In this document: in pieces, positions 34,960-41,935 of the stretch
Layout of the letters: every line of letters begins with the position of its first letter
Numbering within the stretch: position 1 is the first letter of the stretch
Assembly (NCBI GenBank): GCA_009692365.1
Contig: SHZJ01000023.1
Location: 1 to 53,811, forward strand
DNA length: 53,811 bases
Source of the DNA: Gammaproteobacteria bacterium
Lineage (GTDB): Bacteria; Pseudomonadota; Gammaproteobacteria; Ga0077536
Direction of reading: 5' to 3'
Notes under the pieces: model-generated
What the model was told of the DNA's origin: nothing
The model's input: only the letters and a program-made list of their open reading frames with translations
The model's database searches: none
Translations under genes and position numbers: made by a program

Positions 34960-36066
34960 TCAGGCGGCCGCACTGGTGGCCGCAGCAGCGACGTCGTCGG
35001 GGCGCCAGGTTTTTAGGGTGGGCAGCACGGCGCGGCCGATCAAACGCATGCTCGCCTCGACGGCGGGAAACGGCAGGCCGCCGTAACTGACGATCGAGTT
35101 CCACTCGTAATGGCCGATGACGGCGCGCCGAGCCTCCAAGCGTTCGAGGATTTGCCGCGGCGTGCCCCACACCTGATGAGAAATATAGTCCTCCACTGCC
35201 CCTTCGAGCCCGATGGTGTTGAGAAATTTTGCCGCCTCGCCGTAGGCCTCATAGCCTTTGATGTCTTTGTGGTAGTCCTGCATAAATTCGTAATGCTGCA
35301 GGATGGACAGGTAATTCACCGCGAGATGCTTGCGCGCCACGGCCTCTGCGGTGGCGGCATCCTCGTGGCAGTAGCAGAAATCCAGCAACAAGGGCGCGGG
35401 CGCCGGGGTGCCGTGCGCACGGGCGTAGGCGCCGCGATAGAGTTCAAAATTAGGCAGATGTTTGTCCATGGAGAACTGCACGAAGCACATCATGCGCGCG
35501 CCCAGTGTGCCCACGATTTCGGCCGATTCGGGCGACATCGCCACCGCGTAAAGACGGTCTTTCGCGCTCTGCAAAGGCTTGGGTTTGATCTCGGTGCGCC
35601 GCTGCGGAAAATGCGGCCCGGCGCCTTCGATGAAACCGCTCTCCAAGGCTGCGACGATCATTTTGGCGGACTCATCGAAGCGCGCGCGCGTCTCGGCCAT
35701 TGGGATCCCGAAGGACTCAAACTCGTTGCGCGACAGACCGCGCCCGAAGCCGATGAGATAGCGGCCGTTGCACATGGCGTCCAGGGTGGCAATTTTTTCC
35801 ACCAGCCGGATCGGCTGGGTCCACCAGGGCAGAATGAGTGCGGCGCTGCCGAGCTTGATGTGTTGGGTCCGGGCCGCCAGCCACGTGAGGATCTGGATAT
35901 TATCGACGGCCATCGAGTAGGACTCGAAGTGGTGTTCAGCGCACCAGATGGCGTCGTAGCCCACTTCTTCGGCGAGTTCAGCGAGGCGCATTTCCTCGCG
36001 GATCATGGCGGCGTCCGAGAGCCCCTCGTGGAGGTTTGCCATCATTAGCATATAGCCAGTGTTCAT
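34960..36066 (-). CDS. LLM-class flavin-dependent monooxygenase (luciferase-like)
   Basis: The 368-residue protein is a bacterial luciferase-like TIM barrel: LAEEVGYDAIWCAEHHFESY near residue 27 with the EHH signature, KLGSAALILPWWTQPIRLVEK and NGRYLIGFGRGLSRNEFESFG near 105. These enzymes use reduced FMN and oxygen, or F420. The EHHFESY signature favours the FMN-monooxygenase branch. ATG 36066 overlaps the stop of the TetR gene. It could carry out Baeyer-Villiger or hydroxylation steps in the cluster. Confidence 0.9.
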   Translation of the reverse strand: MNTGYMLMMANLHEGLSDAAMIREEMRLAELAEEVGYDAIWCAEHHFESYSMAVDNIQILTWLAARTQHIKLGSAALILPWWTQPIRLVEKIATLDAMCNGRYLIGFGRGLSRNEFESFGIPMAETRARFDESAKMIVAALESGFIEGAGPHFPQRRTEIKPKPLQSAKDRLYAVAMSPESAEIVGTLGARMMCFVQFSMDKHLPNFELYRGAYARAHGTPAPAPLLLDFCYCHEDAATAEAVARKHLAVNYLSILQHYEFMQDYHKDIKGYEAYGEAAKFLNTIGLEGAVEDYISHQVWGTPRQILERLEARRAVIGHYEWNSIVSYGGLPFPAVEASMRLIGRAVLPTLKTWRPDDVAAAATSAAA

Positions 36067-36770
36067 GCTTGGGACTCCTGGGCGGGTGGTGGGTGAATAC
36101 CGATAGGAACCACCGCGCCAAGACCGGGTTGGCGGGTGATTTTGTGGGCGCTGCGCAGGCGTCGCAGTAAGCGAGCGCGCTGGGTCTCGTTGGCGAGCGG
36201 CAGCAGCAACAAGACCGTACCGCTCGTGACCCGGCGGCGAAAACCGGCGGCGTCGACGTCGTCGTGGATCCAAAAATCGAGCACGCCCATGAATTGCGCC
36301 ATCAGCGCGTATTCCAGCGTGCTGCGCAGCAGCCCGCCGTTGAATAGATTGGCGGCCTCCGCGCTCGCCAGCGCCGTGCGCCAGTAAGCCAGCGAGCGTT
36401 CGATAAATCTGGGCCGATGGATGGGATCTACCACGCCCAGCAAGAACTGGTACAGGGGGCGCATGTAGGTGGGGTCCAGCAGAAAAATATCCGCCGCTTT
36501 CAGCGCCGCCTCCAGCGCCCGGTCGAGGGGGTCGCGCGCGCGCAACGCCAAGCCCTGCAGCGTGATGTCGTCCAGGGAGCGCGACAGCAAAGCGTACAGC
36601 AGGCCTTCTTTGGACGTGAACAGGTTATAGGGAGTGGCCGGTGCGGTGTCGGCCGCTTCGGCCAGCGCTCGCATGGAAAAATCGGTGCCGCCGGTTTGCC
36701 GGATCAGCAGCGCCGCCGCATCTAGGATACGGTGGCGCCGGGCATCGACTTGGCGGGCACGTAGTGACAT
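36063..36770 (-). CDS. TetR/AcrR-family transcriptional regulator
   Basis: The 235-residue protein has an N-terminal TetR helix-turn-helix (RRHRILDAAALLIRQTGGTD, then MRALAEAADTAPATPYNLFT near residue 34). The rest is a helical ligand-binding domain. Its stop overlaps the start of the LLM gene (ATGA), so it is first in a run through the P450, cupin, thiolase-fold and DUF35 genes. A 16-base palindrome lies 16 bases upstream of its start, suggesting self-regulation of the operon in response to a catabolic ligand. Confidence 0.92.
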   Translation of the reverse strand: MSLRARQVDARRHRILDAAALLIRQTGGTDFSMRALAEAADTAPATPYNLFTSKEGLLYALLSRSLDDITLQGLALRARDPLDRALEAALKAADIFLLDPTYMRPLYQFLLGVVDPIHRPRFIERSLAYWRTALASAEAANLFNGGLLRSTLEYALMAQFMGVLDFWIHDDVDAAGFRRRVTSGTVLLLLPLANETQRARLLRRLRSAHKITRQPGLGAVVPIGIHPPPAQESQA

Positions 36771-36786
36771 GGCGTGAACTCTATTT

Positions 36787-36802
36787 TTAGAGCATGCTCT
36801 AA
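36787..36802. promoter_or_regulatory. Palindromic operator for the adjacent TetR regulator
   Basis: The sequence TTAGAGCATGCTCTAA is a perfect 16-base palindrome in an AT-richer patch, 16 bases before the TetR start and next to the stop of the upstream LLM gene. Its size and position are typical of TetR-family operators. Its placement between two same-direction genes suggests an internal promoter at this point. Confidence 0.65.
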
Positions 36803-36803
36803 G

Positions 36804-37682
36804 TCAAGCCTGCAGCAGTTCCGTGGCCAGCAGATCCAGTTCGCTCTGCATTTCGGCGCTGGTGCGCCCGCGTAGCCACAGGGTGACGTGCTCGGCCCCC
36901 GCGGCTGCCAGGGCGTCGAGTCTGGCGCGCTCGCGCCATTGATCGACGGCGCCGAAAACGGTGATGCGGATGGTCGCCGGATCGCGGTGGGCTTCGTCAC
37001 ACAGTTGCAGCAATTGCTCGCGCCCATCTACTAGCTGGGAAATTTTTCGAATGACCGGCAGCCAGCCATCGCCCCATTCCACGATGCGCTTGAACACGCG
37101 GCGCGCCCATTGGTCGCCAAACATGATGCCACCGAGATAGATCGGTGGGTTCGGTTGCTGGACGGGCTTGGGGAAGCAGCGCACGGGGGGCACTTGATAG
37201 TAATGCCCGTGGTGTTCGGAAATGTCCTGCGTCCAGCAGGCTTTCATGACTGCGATCGCTTCTTTGACCTGGCTCCAGCGGTGCTCAAAGTCACCCCCCA
37301 GCATTTCGCTTTCTTCTTTATTCCAGCCCGCACCGATCCCGAAATGGAATCGTCCGTTGCTGTAGTCGTCGAGGGAGGCGATTTCCTTGGCCAGATGCAG
37401 CGGGTGCCGCTCGGGCACCAGCAGCACCCCGGTGCCCACTTCGATGGTGGTGGTCGCGGTGGCGGCGCGGGTCAGCGCGATGAGGGGGTCGGGCATCTGC
37501 CAGAGATAGTCCGGATCCGGTCCCCCGCCGGGATTACCCGGATAGGGCGTGCTATAGGTCACGGGGACGATGATGTGGTCGGGCACCCAGTAGGAGGCGA
37601 AACCCAAGTCTTCGGCGTGTTTGGCCACAATCGCGGGATCGGCGAGCGCGTCTGGCCGGATGGAAAAGACCCCAATTTTCAT
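36804..37682 (-). CDS. LLM-class oxidoreductase, probably F420-dependent
   Basis: The 292-residue protein has the F420-type LLM pattern: AEDLGFASYWVPDHIIVPV (near residue 23), TTIEVGTGVLLVPERHPLHL (near 78) and NGRFHFGIGAGWNKEE (near 108). Such enzymes reduce or oxidise carbon-carbon or alcohol groups with F420; use of FMN is possible. It starts at ATG 37682, 38 bases after the crotonase stop, and ends 34 bases before the TetR start. F420 biosynthesis genes are not in the window. Confidence 0.88.
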   Translation of the reverse strand: MKIGVFSIRPDALADPAIVAKHAEDLGFASYWVPDHIIVPVTYSTPYPGNPGGGPDPDYLWQMPDPLIALTRAATATTTIEVGTGVLLVPERHPLHLAKEIASLDDYSNGRFHFGIGAGWNKEESEMLGGDFEHRWSQVKEAIAVMKACWTQDISEHHGHYYQVPPVRCFPKPVQQPNPPIYLGGIMFGDQWARRVFKRIVEWGDGWLPVIRKISQLVDGREQLLQLCDEAHRDPATIRITVFGAVDQWRERARLDALAAAGAEHVTLWLRGRTSAEMQSELDLLATELLQA

Positions 37683-37720
37683 CTGCTCGATACTCCCGGT
37701 GTTGATGATTTCTGCTGGTC

Positions 37721-38503
37721 TTAAGCGCCGGTTTGGGCCCTGCCACGCGCCAGCACCGCGCGTCGGCGCGCCTCAATGTCGGCCGGCGCCACCTGCTGGT
37801 TGTGGCTCATGGCGACCTCGGCTTCCAGCGTCATGGCGGGCCCAAAGGGTAGGGCATGGCCATCATCCAGCAGGCGCTTGTATGAGATGAGCATGACCGG
37901 GTCGAGGCTTAGCATGTCTTGCGCCAGCGCCTGACAAGTCGCCATCAGGTCTTCCGCGGGCACGACCCGATTGACCAAACCCCAGCGCTCGGCGGTCAAC
38001 GCATCCACAAAATTACCGGTCAGCGAGAGTTCTTTGGCACGCGCCAAACCAATGAGCCGCGGCAAACGCTGGCTGAGGCCCCACGCCGGATGTACCCCCA
38101 CGCGGCCATGGGTGTCGGCAAAACGCGCGGCGGGGGAGGCGATCAGGAGGTCGCAGCCCAAGGCCAATTCAAAACCGCCGGTGACCGCGGCACCATTCAC
38201 CGCACCGATGATCGGCCCCGGGAATTGCGCCATCGCCGAGGTGGGGTCGTAGGCCGGGTCGCGGGGTGTGCCCACGCGGGCCGTGCCACTGCCCAGTTCT
38301 TTTAAATCTGCGCCCGCGCAAAAAGCGCGCCCCGCACCGGTGAGTATCACCACGCGGGTTTCACCGTCGGCGGCTAATTCGGCAAAGCTCGCCGCCAGCC
38401 GGGCCCGCAGCGCGCGGTTAAGGGCGTTGAGGCTGGCCGGCCGATTGAGCGTCAGCGTGGCGACACCGTTGGCGCGCGCGATGAGTAGAAGGTCCTCGGA
38501 CAT
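37721..38503 (-). CDS. Enoyl-CoA hydratase/isomerase family protein
   Basis: The 260-residue crotonase has RAFCAGADLKELG near residue 60 and NGAAVTGGFELALGCDLLIA near residue 100, the two oxyanion-hole segments. It continues with FADTHGRVGVHPAWGLSQRL, where histidine and tryptophan stand where a hydratase usually has the second glutamate. A GGAG six bases before ATG 38503 fixes the start over the earlier in-frame ATG. It is the first gene of the nine-gene minus-strand catabolic run and probably acts on an acyl-CoA intermediate. Confidence 0.9.
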   Translation of the reverse strand: MSEDLLLIARANGVATLTLNRPASLNALNRALRARLAASFAELAADGETRVVILTGAGRAFCAGADLKELGSGTARVGTPRDPAYDPTSAMAQFPGPIIGAVNGAAVTGGFELALGCDLLIASPAARFADTHGRVGVHPAWGLSQRLPRLIGLARAKELSLTGNFVDALTAERWGLVNRVVPAEDLMATCQALAQDMLSLDPVMLISYKRLLDDGHALPFGPAMTLEAEVAMSHNQQVAPADIEARRRAVLARGRAQTGA

Positions 38504-38649
38504 AGGGTGCTCCAGAGTCAGTTGCACAGTCGGTGACACAGCCTGGATGATGCCACGTTCTGCGCCGGATTCGGCGCGGGTCGCCGTTTTGGGCGCGGCT
38601 CGCCGCGCTGTGTATGCTGCACGCTGCTGCCGGCGAGCTTGGCTTAGGA

Positions 38650-39408
38650 ATGCGCATCAATCCCGATCCCGACGGCGCGCGCCGGGCGGCCGCGCGCGCG
38701 CGCTTAAAACCACCCCCGCGCCGGCGTCGCCTGTGGCGCTGGCTGCTGGGCGCGCTCGTGCTGTGGCTGACGCTCAGCGTGGTGCCCGTGGCGTTAATGA
38801 CCCACTGGGGTCCACCGGGCAGCACGTTTATGGCGCTGGCATGGCTGCGCGCGCAGGTGTTCGGGCCGCGCGATTTCGTGCTGCGCTGGCAACCCGTGTC
38901 GCTGGCTCAGATGTCTTTGGCGGCGCGCGCAGCGGTGGTGGCAGCCGAGGACCAGCGCTTTCTGCGCCATCGCGGTTTTGACTTTGAAGCGATCGATCTG
39001 GCGCTGCGCCAGCACCGGGCGGGGCAGGGCTTACGCGGGGCCAGCACGATTAGCCAGCAGGTGGCCAAGAATGTGTTTTTGTGGCCCGGCCACAGTTGGC
39101 TGCGCAAAGGCCTGGAGGCCTGGTTCACGCTGCTGCTGGAGGCCCTGTGGTCGAAGGCGCGAATTTTAGAGGTCTATCTCAATGTGGCGCAGTTTGGGGC
39201 CGGCGTTTATGGCGTCCAAGCCGCGAGCGAATACTATTTCGGCGGTACCGCCGCCACCCTCACCCCCGACCAAGCAGCCCTGCTGGCCGCCGTCTTGCCC
39301 AACCCGCGGCGGCTGCACGTCGCCGCCCCCTCGCGCTATGTGCGGCAGCGCCAAGCTTGGATCCGGCGCCAAATGGCGAGTGTCGGCCCGCCGCCCCGCG
39401 CCCGCTAG
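38650..39408 (+). CDS. mtgA: Monofunctional peptidoglycan glycosyltransferase MtgA
   Basis: The 252-residue protein has an arginine-rich cytoplasmic start, one N-terminal membrane helix (WLLGALVLWLTLSVVPVALM), then a glycosyltransferase-51 domain in the periplasm. Signature motifs are VAAEDQRFLRHRGFDFEAI with the catalytic glutamate, and RGASTISQQVAKNVFLW. No transpeptidase domain follows, as expected for MtgA. It polymerises lipid II into glycan strands. ATG 38650 was chosen because the longer in-frame start would place extra residues before the basic region. Confidence 0.94.
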   Translation: MRINPDPDGARRAAARARLKPPPRRRRLWRWLLGALVLWLTLSVVPVALMTHWGPPGSTFMALAWLRAQVFGPRDFVLRWQPVSLAQMSLAARAAVVAAEDQRFLRHRGFDFEAIDLALRQHRAGQGLRGASTISQQVAKNVFLWPGHSWLRKGLEAWFTLLLEALWSKARILEVYLNVAQFGAGVYGVQAASEYYFGGTAATLTPDQAALLAAVLPNPRRLHVAAPSRYVRQRQAWIRRQMASVGPPPRAR

Positions 39409-39450
39409 GCGGCTAACGCCGGCCACGCCGCGTGGCGTCGGCGGGCGCCT

Positions 39451-39496
39451 GCGGCCGGGGAATACAGGCGGCGGATGCGACCGGGGAATGCAGGCG
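39451..39496 (+). repeat. Short tandem repeat after mtgA
   Basis: The 20-base word GCGGCCGGGGAATACAGGCG at 39451-39470 recurs as GCGACCGGGGAATGCAGGCG at 39477-39496, with two differences and a 26-base period. No gene is present between mtgA and the CRISPR-like repeats. It may be a degenerate part of the same repetitive area. Confidence 0.6.
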
Positions 39497-39598
39497 GGGA
39501 GGCCACCGGGCGCTGGCCCCGGTTTCCAGCCTCCTCGGGCCGCGGCGCGCCGCGCCGCACGGGTGTCTTATTGCATTGCGCCTATGGGAGGCTTGCGG

Positions 39599-39811
39599 GG
39601 TGGACCCCCACACACGCAGGCCGGCGCAGTGGCTGAAGCCGGCTTGCGCCGGCCGTTCTGGCGGGGCCCCCGCGCCGGCGGGCACGCGCACGCTCAGCCA
39701 GCCTGCTGCCAGCTGACAGCAGCGGGTTCCCCGCGCACGCGGGCACGCGGCTAAATTTGTGAGCCTGTTCAACACCCACGCGGCGGGTTCCCCGCGCACG
39801 CGGGCACGCGG
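39599..39811 (+). CRISPR. Small degenerate CRISPR-like array, type I-E-like repeat, no cas genes
   Basis: Two identical 29-base repeats lie at 39722-39750 and 39783-39811, with core GTTCCCCGCGCACGCGGG and a 32-base spacer. Exactly 61 bases upstream, 39661-39689 matches 24 of 29 positions (32-base spacer again). A still weaker copy lies at about 39599-39627 (19 of 29, 33-base spacer). The 29/32 spacing and GTTCCCCGCG core are those of type I-E arrays. Repeats decay toward the left. No cas gene or AT-rich leader is visible in the window, so this is an orphan or relic. A simple GC-rich tandem repeat remains the alternative. Confidence 0.55.
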
Positions 39812-39876
39812 ATGGGATAATCTCGGGCAGCCATGGGTCTACCCCTGGCGCCCAGCGCACGAGGGCAGGAGGCACC

Positions 39877-40806
39877 ATGCACACGACCGACTCGCGAGAG
39901 CCCTTTCACCTCCTCACCGCGCGCAATCGGGCGGTGCTGGAGCGAATGTTCGACCCCCAGCACCGCTACGGGCGTGAATGTGTGCGCGCGATCGCCGATG
40001 GTGCGCGCTGCCGCTTGATCGGCACGACCCTATGGTCGGGCAGCTTTGCGAATAAATTCGACTGGGCGAGCAACGTGTTTTTCGCGCTGCCGCGCGAGCT
40101 GGACGGGGATTTTTCCATTACGGCCCACCACATTTTGGTGGCCGGTGAGCTCGCCTGCGTGCGCGCGCGTGGGCGCGCCACGCTGCGCAACGGGGTGGCC
40201 TACAACAACGAATATTGTTTGGTGTACCGCTTTGCGCACGGCGTCATCGTTGAACTGACCGAATATCTCGACACCGCGCTGATCACGGAGGCTTTCGGGA
40301 CACGGGGCCAACATCGCGCGCAACCGAGTTTAGCGCCGGGGGTGATGGAGCGTTTCCCGGCCGTGATCCCGGCAAGCTACGCGAGTTCGTCGCGGGCGAC
40401 GCCCGTCGAGTCAGCGCCCGCGCACCTGCGCCTCGTGCAGGGCTTGTTCGAGGCGCCGGCTGGGACCTGGCTCGATGCTTGCCGCAGTTTGCTCGCGCCC
40501 AGTGCGGTGTGTCGGCTGCCCGGCACCACCCGCTTCGGTGGGGTCTATCAGGGGCGGGAGGCGCTGGTCGAGCAGGTACTCAGGCCGCTGGCTGGCGCGC
40601 TGGAGGGTGGCCTAACCCTCATTGCCGACTGTGTGTTCGCGCACGACGACTGGGTGGTGGTGCAGGCGCGTGGCTTGGGTCGCACGCGCACGGGGCGGCG
40701 CTACGACAACGACTATTGTTTGTGGTTTAGAGTGGCCGACGGCGCGGTGGTCGAGCTTATCGCCTACTACGACACGGCCCTCGTGACCTGGGCCTTCGGC
40801 ATTTAA
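39877..40806 (+). CDS. Protein with two tandem SnoaL/NTF2-like domains
   Basis: The 309-residue protein contains the same pattern twice. YNNEYCLVYRFAHGVIVELT then EYLDTALITEAFG lies near residues 108-142. YDNDYCLWFRVADGAVVELI then YYDTALVTWAFG lies near 275-308. Each belongs to a SnoaL-like NTF2 fold, usually ~130 residues and used as ketosteroid-isomerase-like enzymes or binding proteins. The protein therefore looks like an internal duplication. No signal or membrane segment is seen. An AGGAGG precedes ATG 39877. Function is unknown. Confidence 0.82.
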   Translation: MHTTDSREPFHLLTARNRAVLERMFDPQHRYGRECVRAIADGARCRLIGTTLWSGSFANKFDWASNVFFALPRELDGDFSITAHHILVAGELACVRARGRATLRNGVAYNNEYCLVYRFAHGVIVELTEYLDTALITEAFGTRGQHRAQPSLAPGVMERFPAVIPASYASSSRATPVESAPAHLRLVQGLFEAPAGTWLDACRSLLAPSAVCRLPGTTRFGGVYQGREALVEQVLRPLAGALEGGLTLIADCVFAHDDWVVVQARGLGRTRTGRRYDNDYCLWFRVADGAVVELIAYYDTALVTWAFGI

Positions 40807-40843
40807 GCTCCCCGCGCCAGCCTTTGGACGGGGGCCGGTTTAA

Positions 40844-40868
40844 CGCTGGCGGCCGCGTAGCGCCAGCG
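40844..40868. terminator. Stem-loop between convergent genes
   Basis: Perfect eight-base arms CGCTGGCG and CGCCAGCG enclose a nine-base loop, between the end of the SnoaL-like gene and the end of korB. An outer pairing of CCCCGCG (40810-40816) with CGCGGGG (40867-40873) could compete with it. No T-run is present. A two-way terminator is the simplest reading. Confidence 0.45.
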
Positions 40869-40878
40869 CGGGGTAGGC

Positions 40879-41934
40879 TTAGCGCAGGCTTGCGTTGAGC
40901 TTGGCGAGTGCCCCGGCGCCCGGGCACAGTTGGGCTTCACCCAATTGATTGAAGGGCGTGGCGACCGTCTTGAGGTTGGCGTGCAGTTCTTCGGGGTTGG
41001 TATCTACATACAGTAAGCCCGTGACTACCTCGCCCCGCGCCTGGTGCTCTTGGATGTAGTTCATCGCGGCAATTTTATTGGTCGCGTCGTAGGCCTCATC
41101 CACTTTGTGCAAGCGCAGCCAAGTGCCATCGTGCTGCTGCAGGTCGACGGTGGTGCCCGCGGCATAATCGGTGGTGATTTCGCTGCGGCCCTCGATGACA
41201 TCCAGGCGGTTGACCGCCTCATTATGGGCGCGCACATAGTCGTAACTCTTCGTGCTGCCAGAATGGTTATTAAACGCCACGCACGGGCTGACCACATCGA
41301 TGAAGGCCGCGCCGCAGTGACCAATGGCGGCTTTAATCAGCGGCACCAGCTGTCCTTTGTCACCGGAGAAGCTGCGCCCGACAAAGGTCGCGCCCATGAG
41401 CAGGGCCAGCGAGGCGGTGTCGACGGGGGAATCGCTGTTGGCCACGCCGCGCTTGGAGGCCGAGCCTTTGTCGGCCGTGGCTGAGAACTGGCCTTTGGTG
41501 AGCCCGTAAACACCGTTGTTTTCGAGCACATACACCATGTTGACGCCGCGGCGCATGGCGTGGGCAAATTGGCCAAGCCCGATGGAGGCGGAGTCTCCGT
41601 CGCCCGAAACCCCCAGATACAGCAGTTCGCGATTCGCCAAGTTCGCGCCCGTCAGCACCGATGGCATGCGGCCGTGCACGGTGTTGAAGCCGTGGGAGTT
41701 GCCTAAGAAATAATCGGGCGTCTTGGACGAGCAGCCGATGCCGGAGAGCTTCGCTACGCGGTGCGGTTCGATGTTCATTTCCCAGCAGGCTTGGATAATC
41801 GCCGCCGAGATGGAGTCGTGGCCACAGCCCGCGCAAAGGGTGGAGATCCGGCCCTCGTAGTCACGTCGGGTGAACCCCACCGCATTGGGCTGCAGGGCGG
41901 GGTGGTGCATTTTGGGTTTGGCGATGTAGGTCAT
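40879..41934 (-). CDS. korB: 2-oxoacid:ferredoxin oxidoreductase, thiamine-diphosphate (beta) subunit
   Basis: The 351-residue protein has the beta-subunit features: LCAGCGHDSISAAI near residue 30, the thiamine-diphosphate motif GDGDSASIGLGQF near 110 and ENNGVYGLTKGQFSAT near 135. It works with the alpha/gamma subunit encoded just upstream (stop and start one base apart). The enzyme decarboxylates a 2-oxoacid, probably 2-oxoglutarate, to its CoA ester and reduces ferredoxin. ATG 41934 was chosen because the longer start lies inside the upstream gene. The assignment to 2-oxoglutarate is by resemblance to KorAB, not by residues read here. Confidence 0.88.
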   Translation of the reverse strand: MTYIAKPKMHHPALQPNAVGFTRRDYEGRISTLCAGCGHDSISAAIIQACWEMNIEPHRVAKLSGIGCSSKTPDYFLGNSHGFNTVHGRMPSVLTGANLANRELLYLGVSGDGDSASIGLGQFAHAMRRGVNMVYVLENNGVYGLTKGQFSATADKGSASKRGVANSDSPVDTASLALLMGATFVGRSFSGDKGQLVPLIKAAIGHCGAAFIDVVSPCVAFNNHSGSTKSYDYVRAHNEAVNRLDVIEGRSEITTDYAAGTTVDLQQHDGTWLRLHKVDEAYDATNKIAAMNYIQEHQARGEVVTGLLYVDTNPEELHANLKTVATPFNQLGEAQLCPGAGALAKLNASLR

Positions 41935-41935
41935 A

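Noticed and set aside
39413..39799. Minus-strand frame across the CRISPR-like repeats
   Set aside because: Its repeated VPACAGNP-like words come from translating the repeats, which is a known artefact of such arrays.
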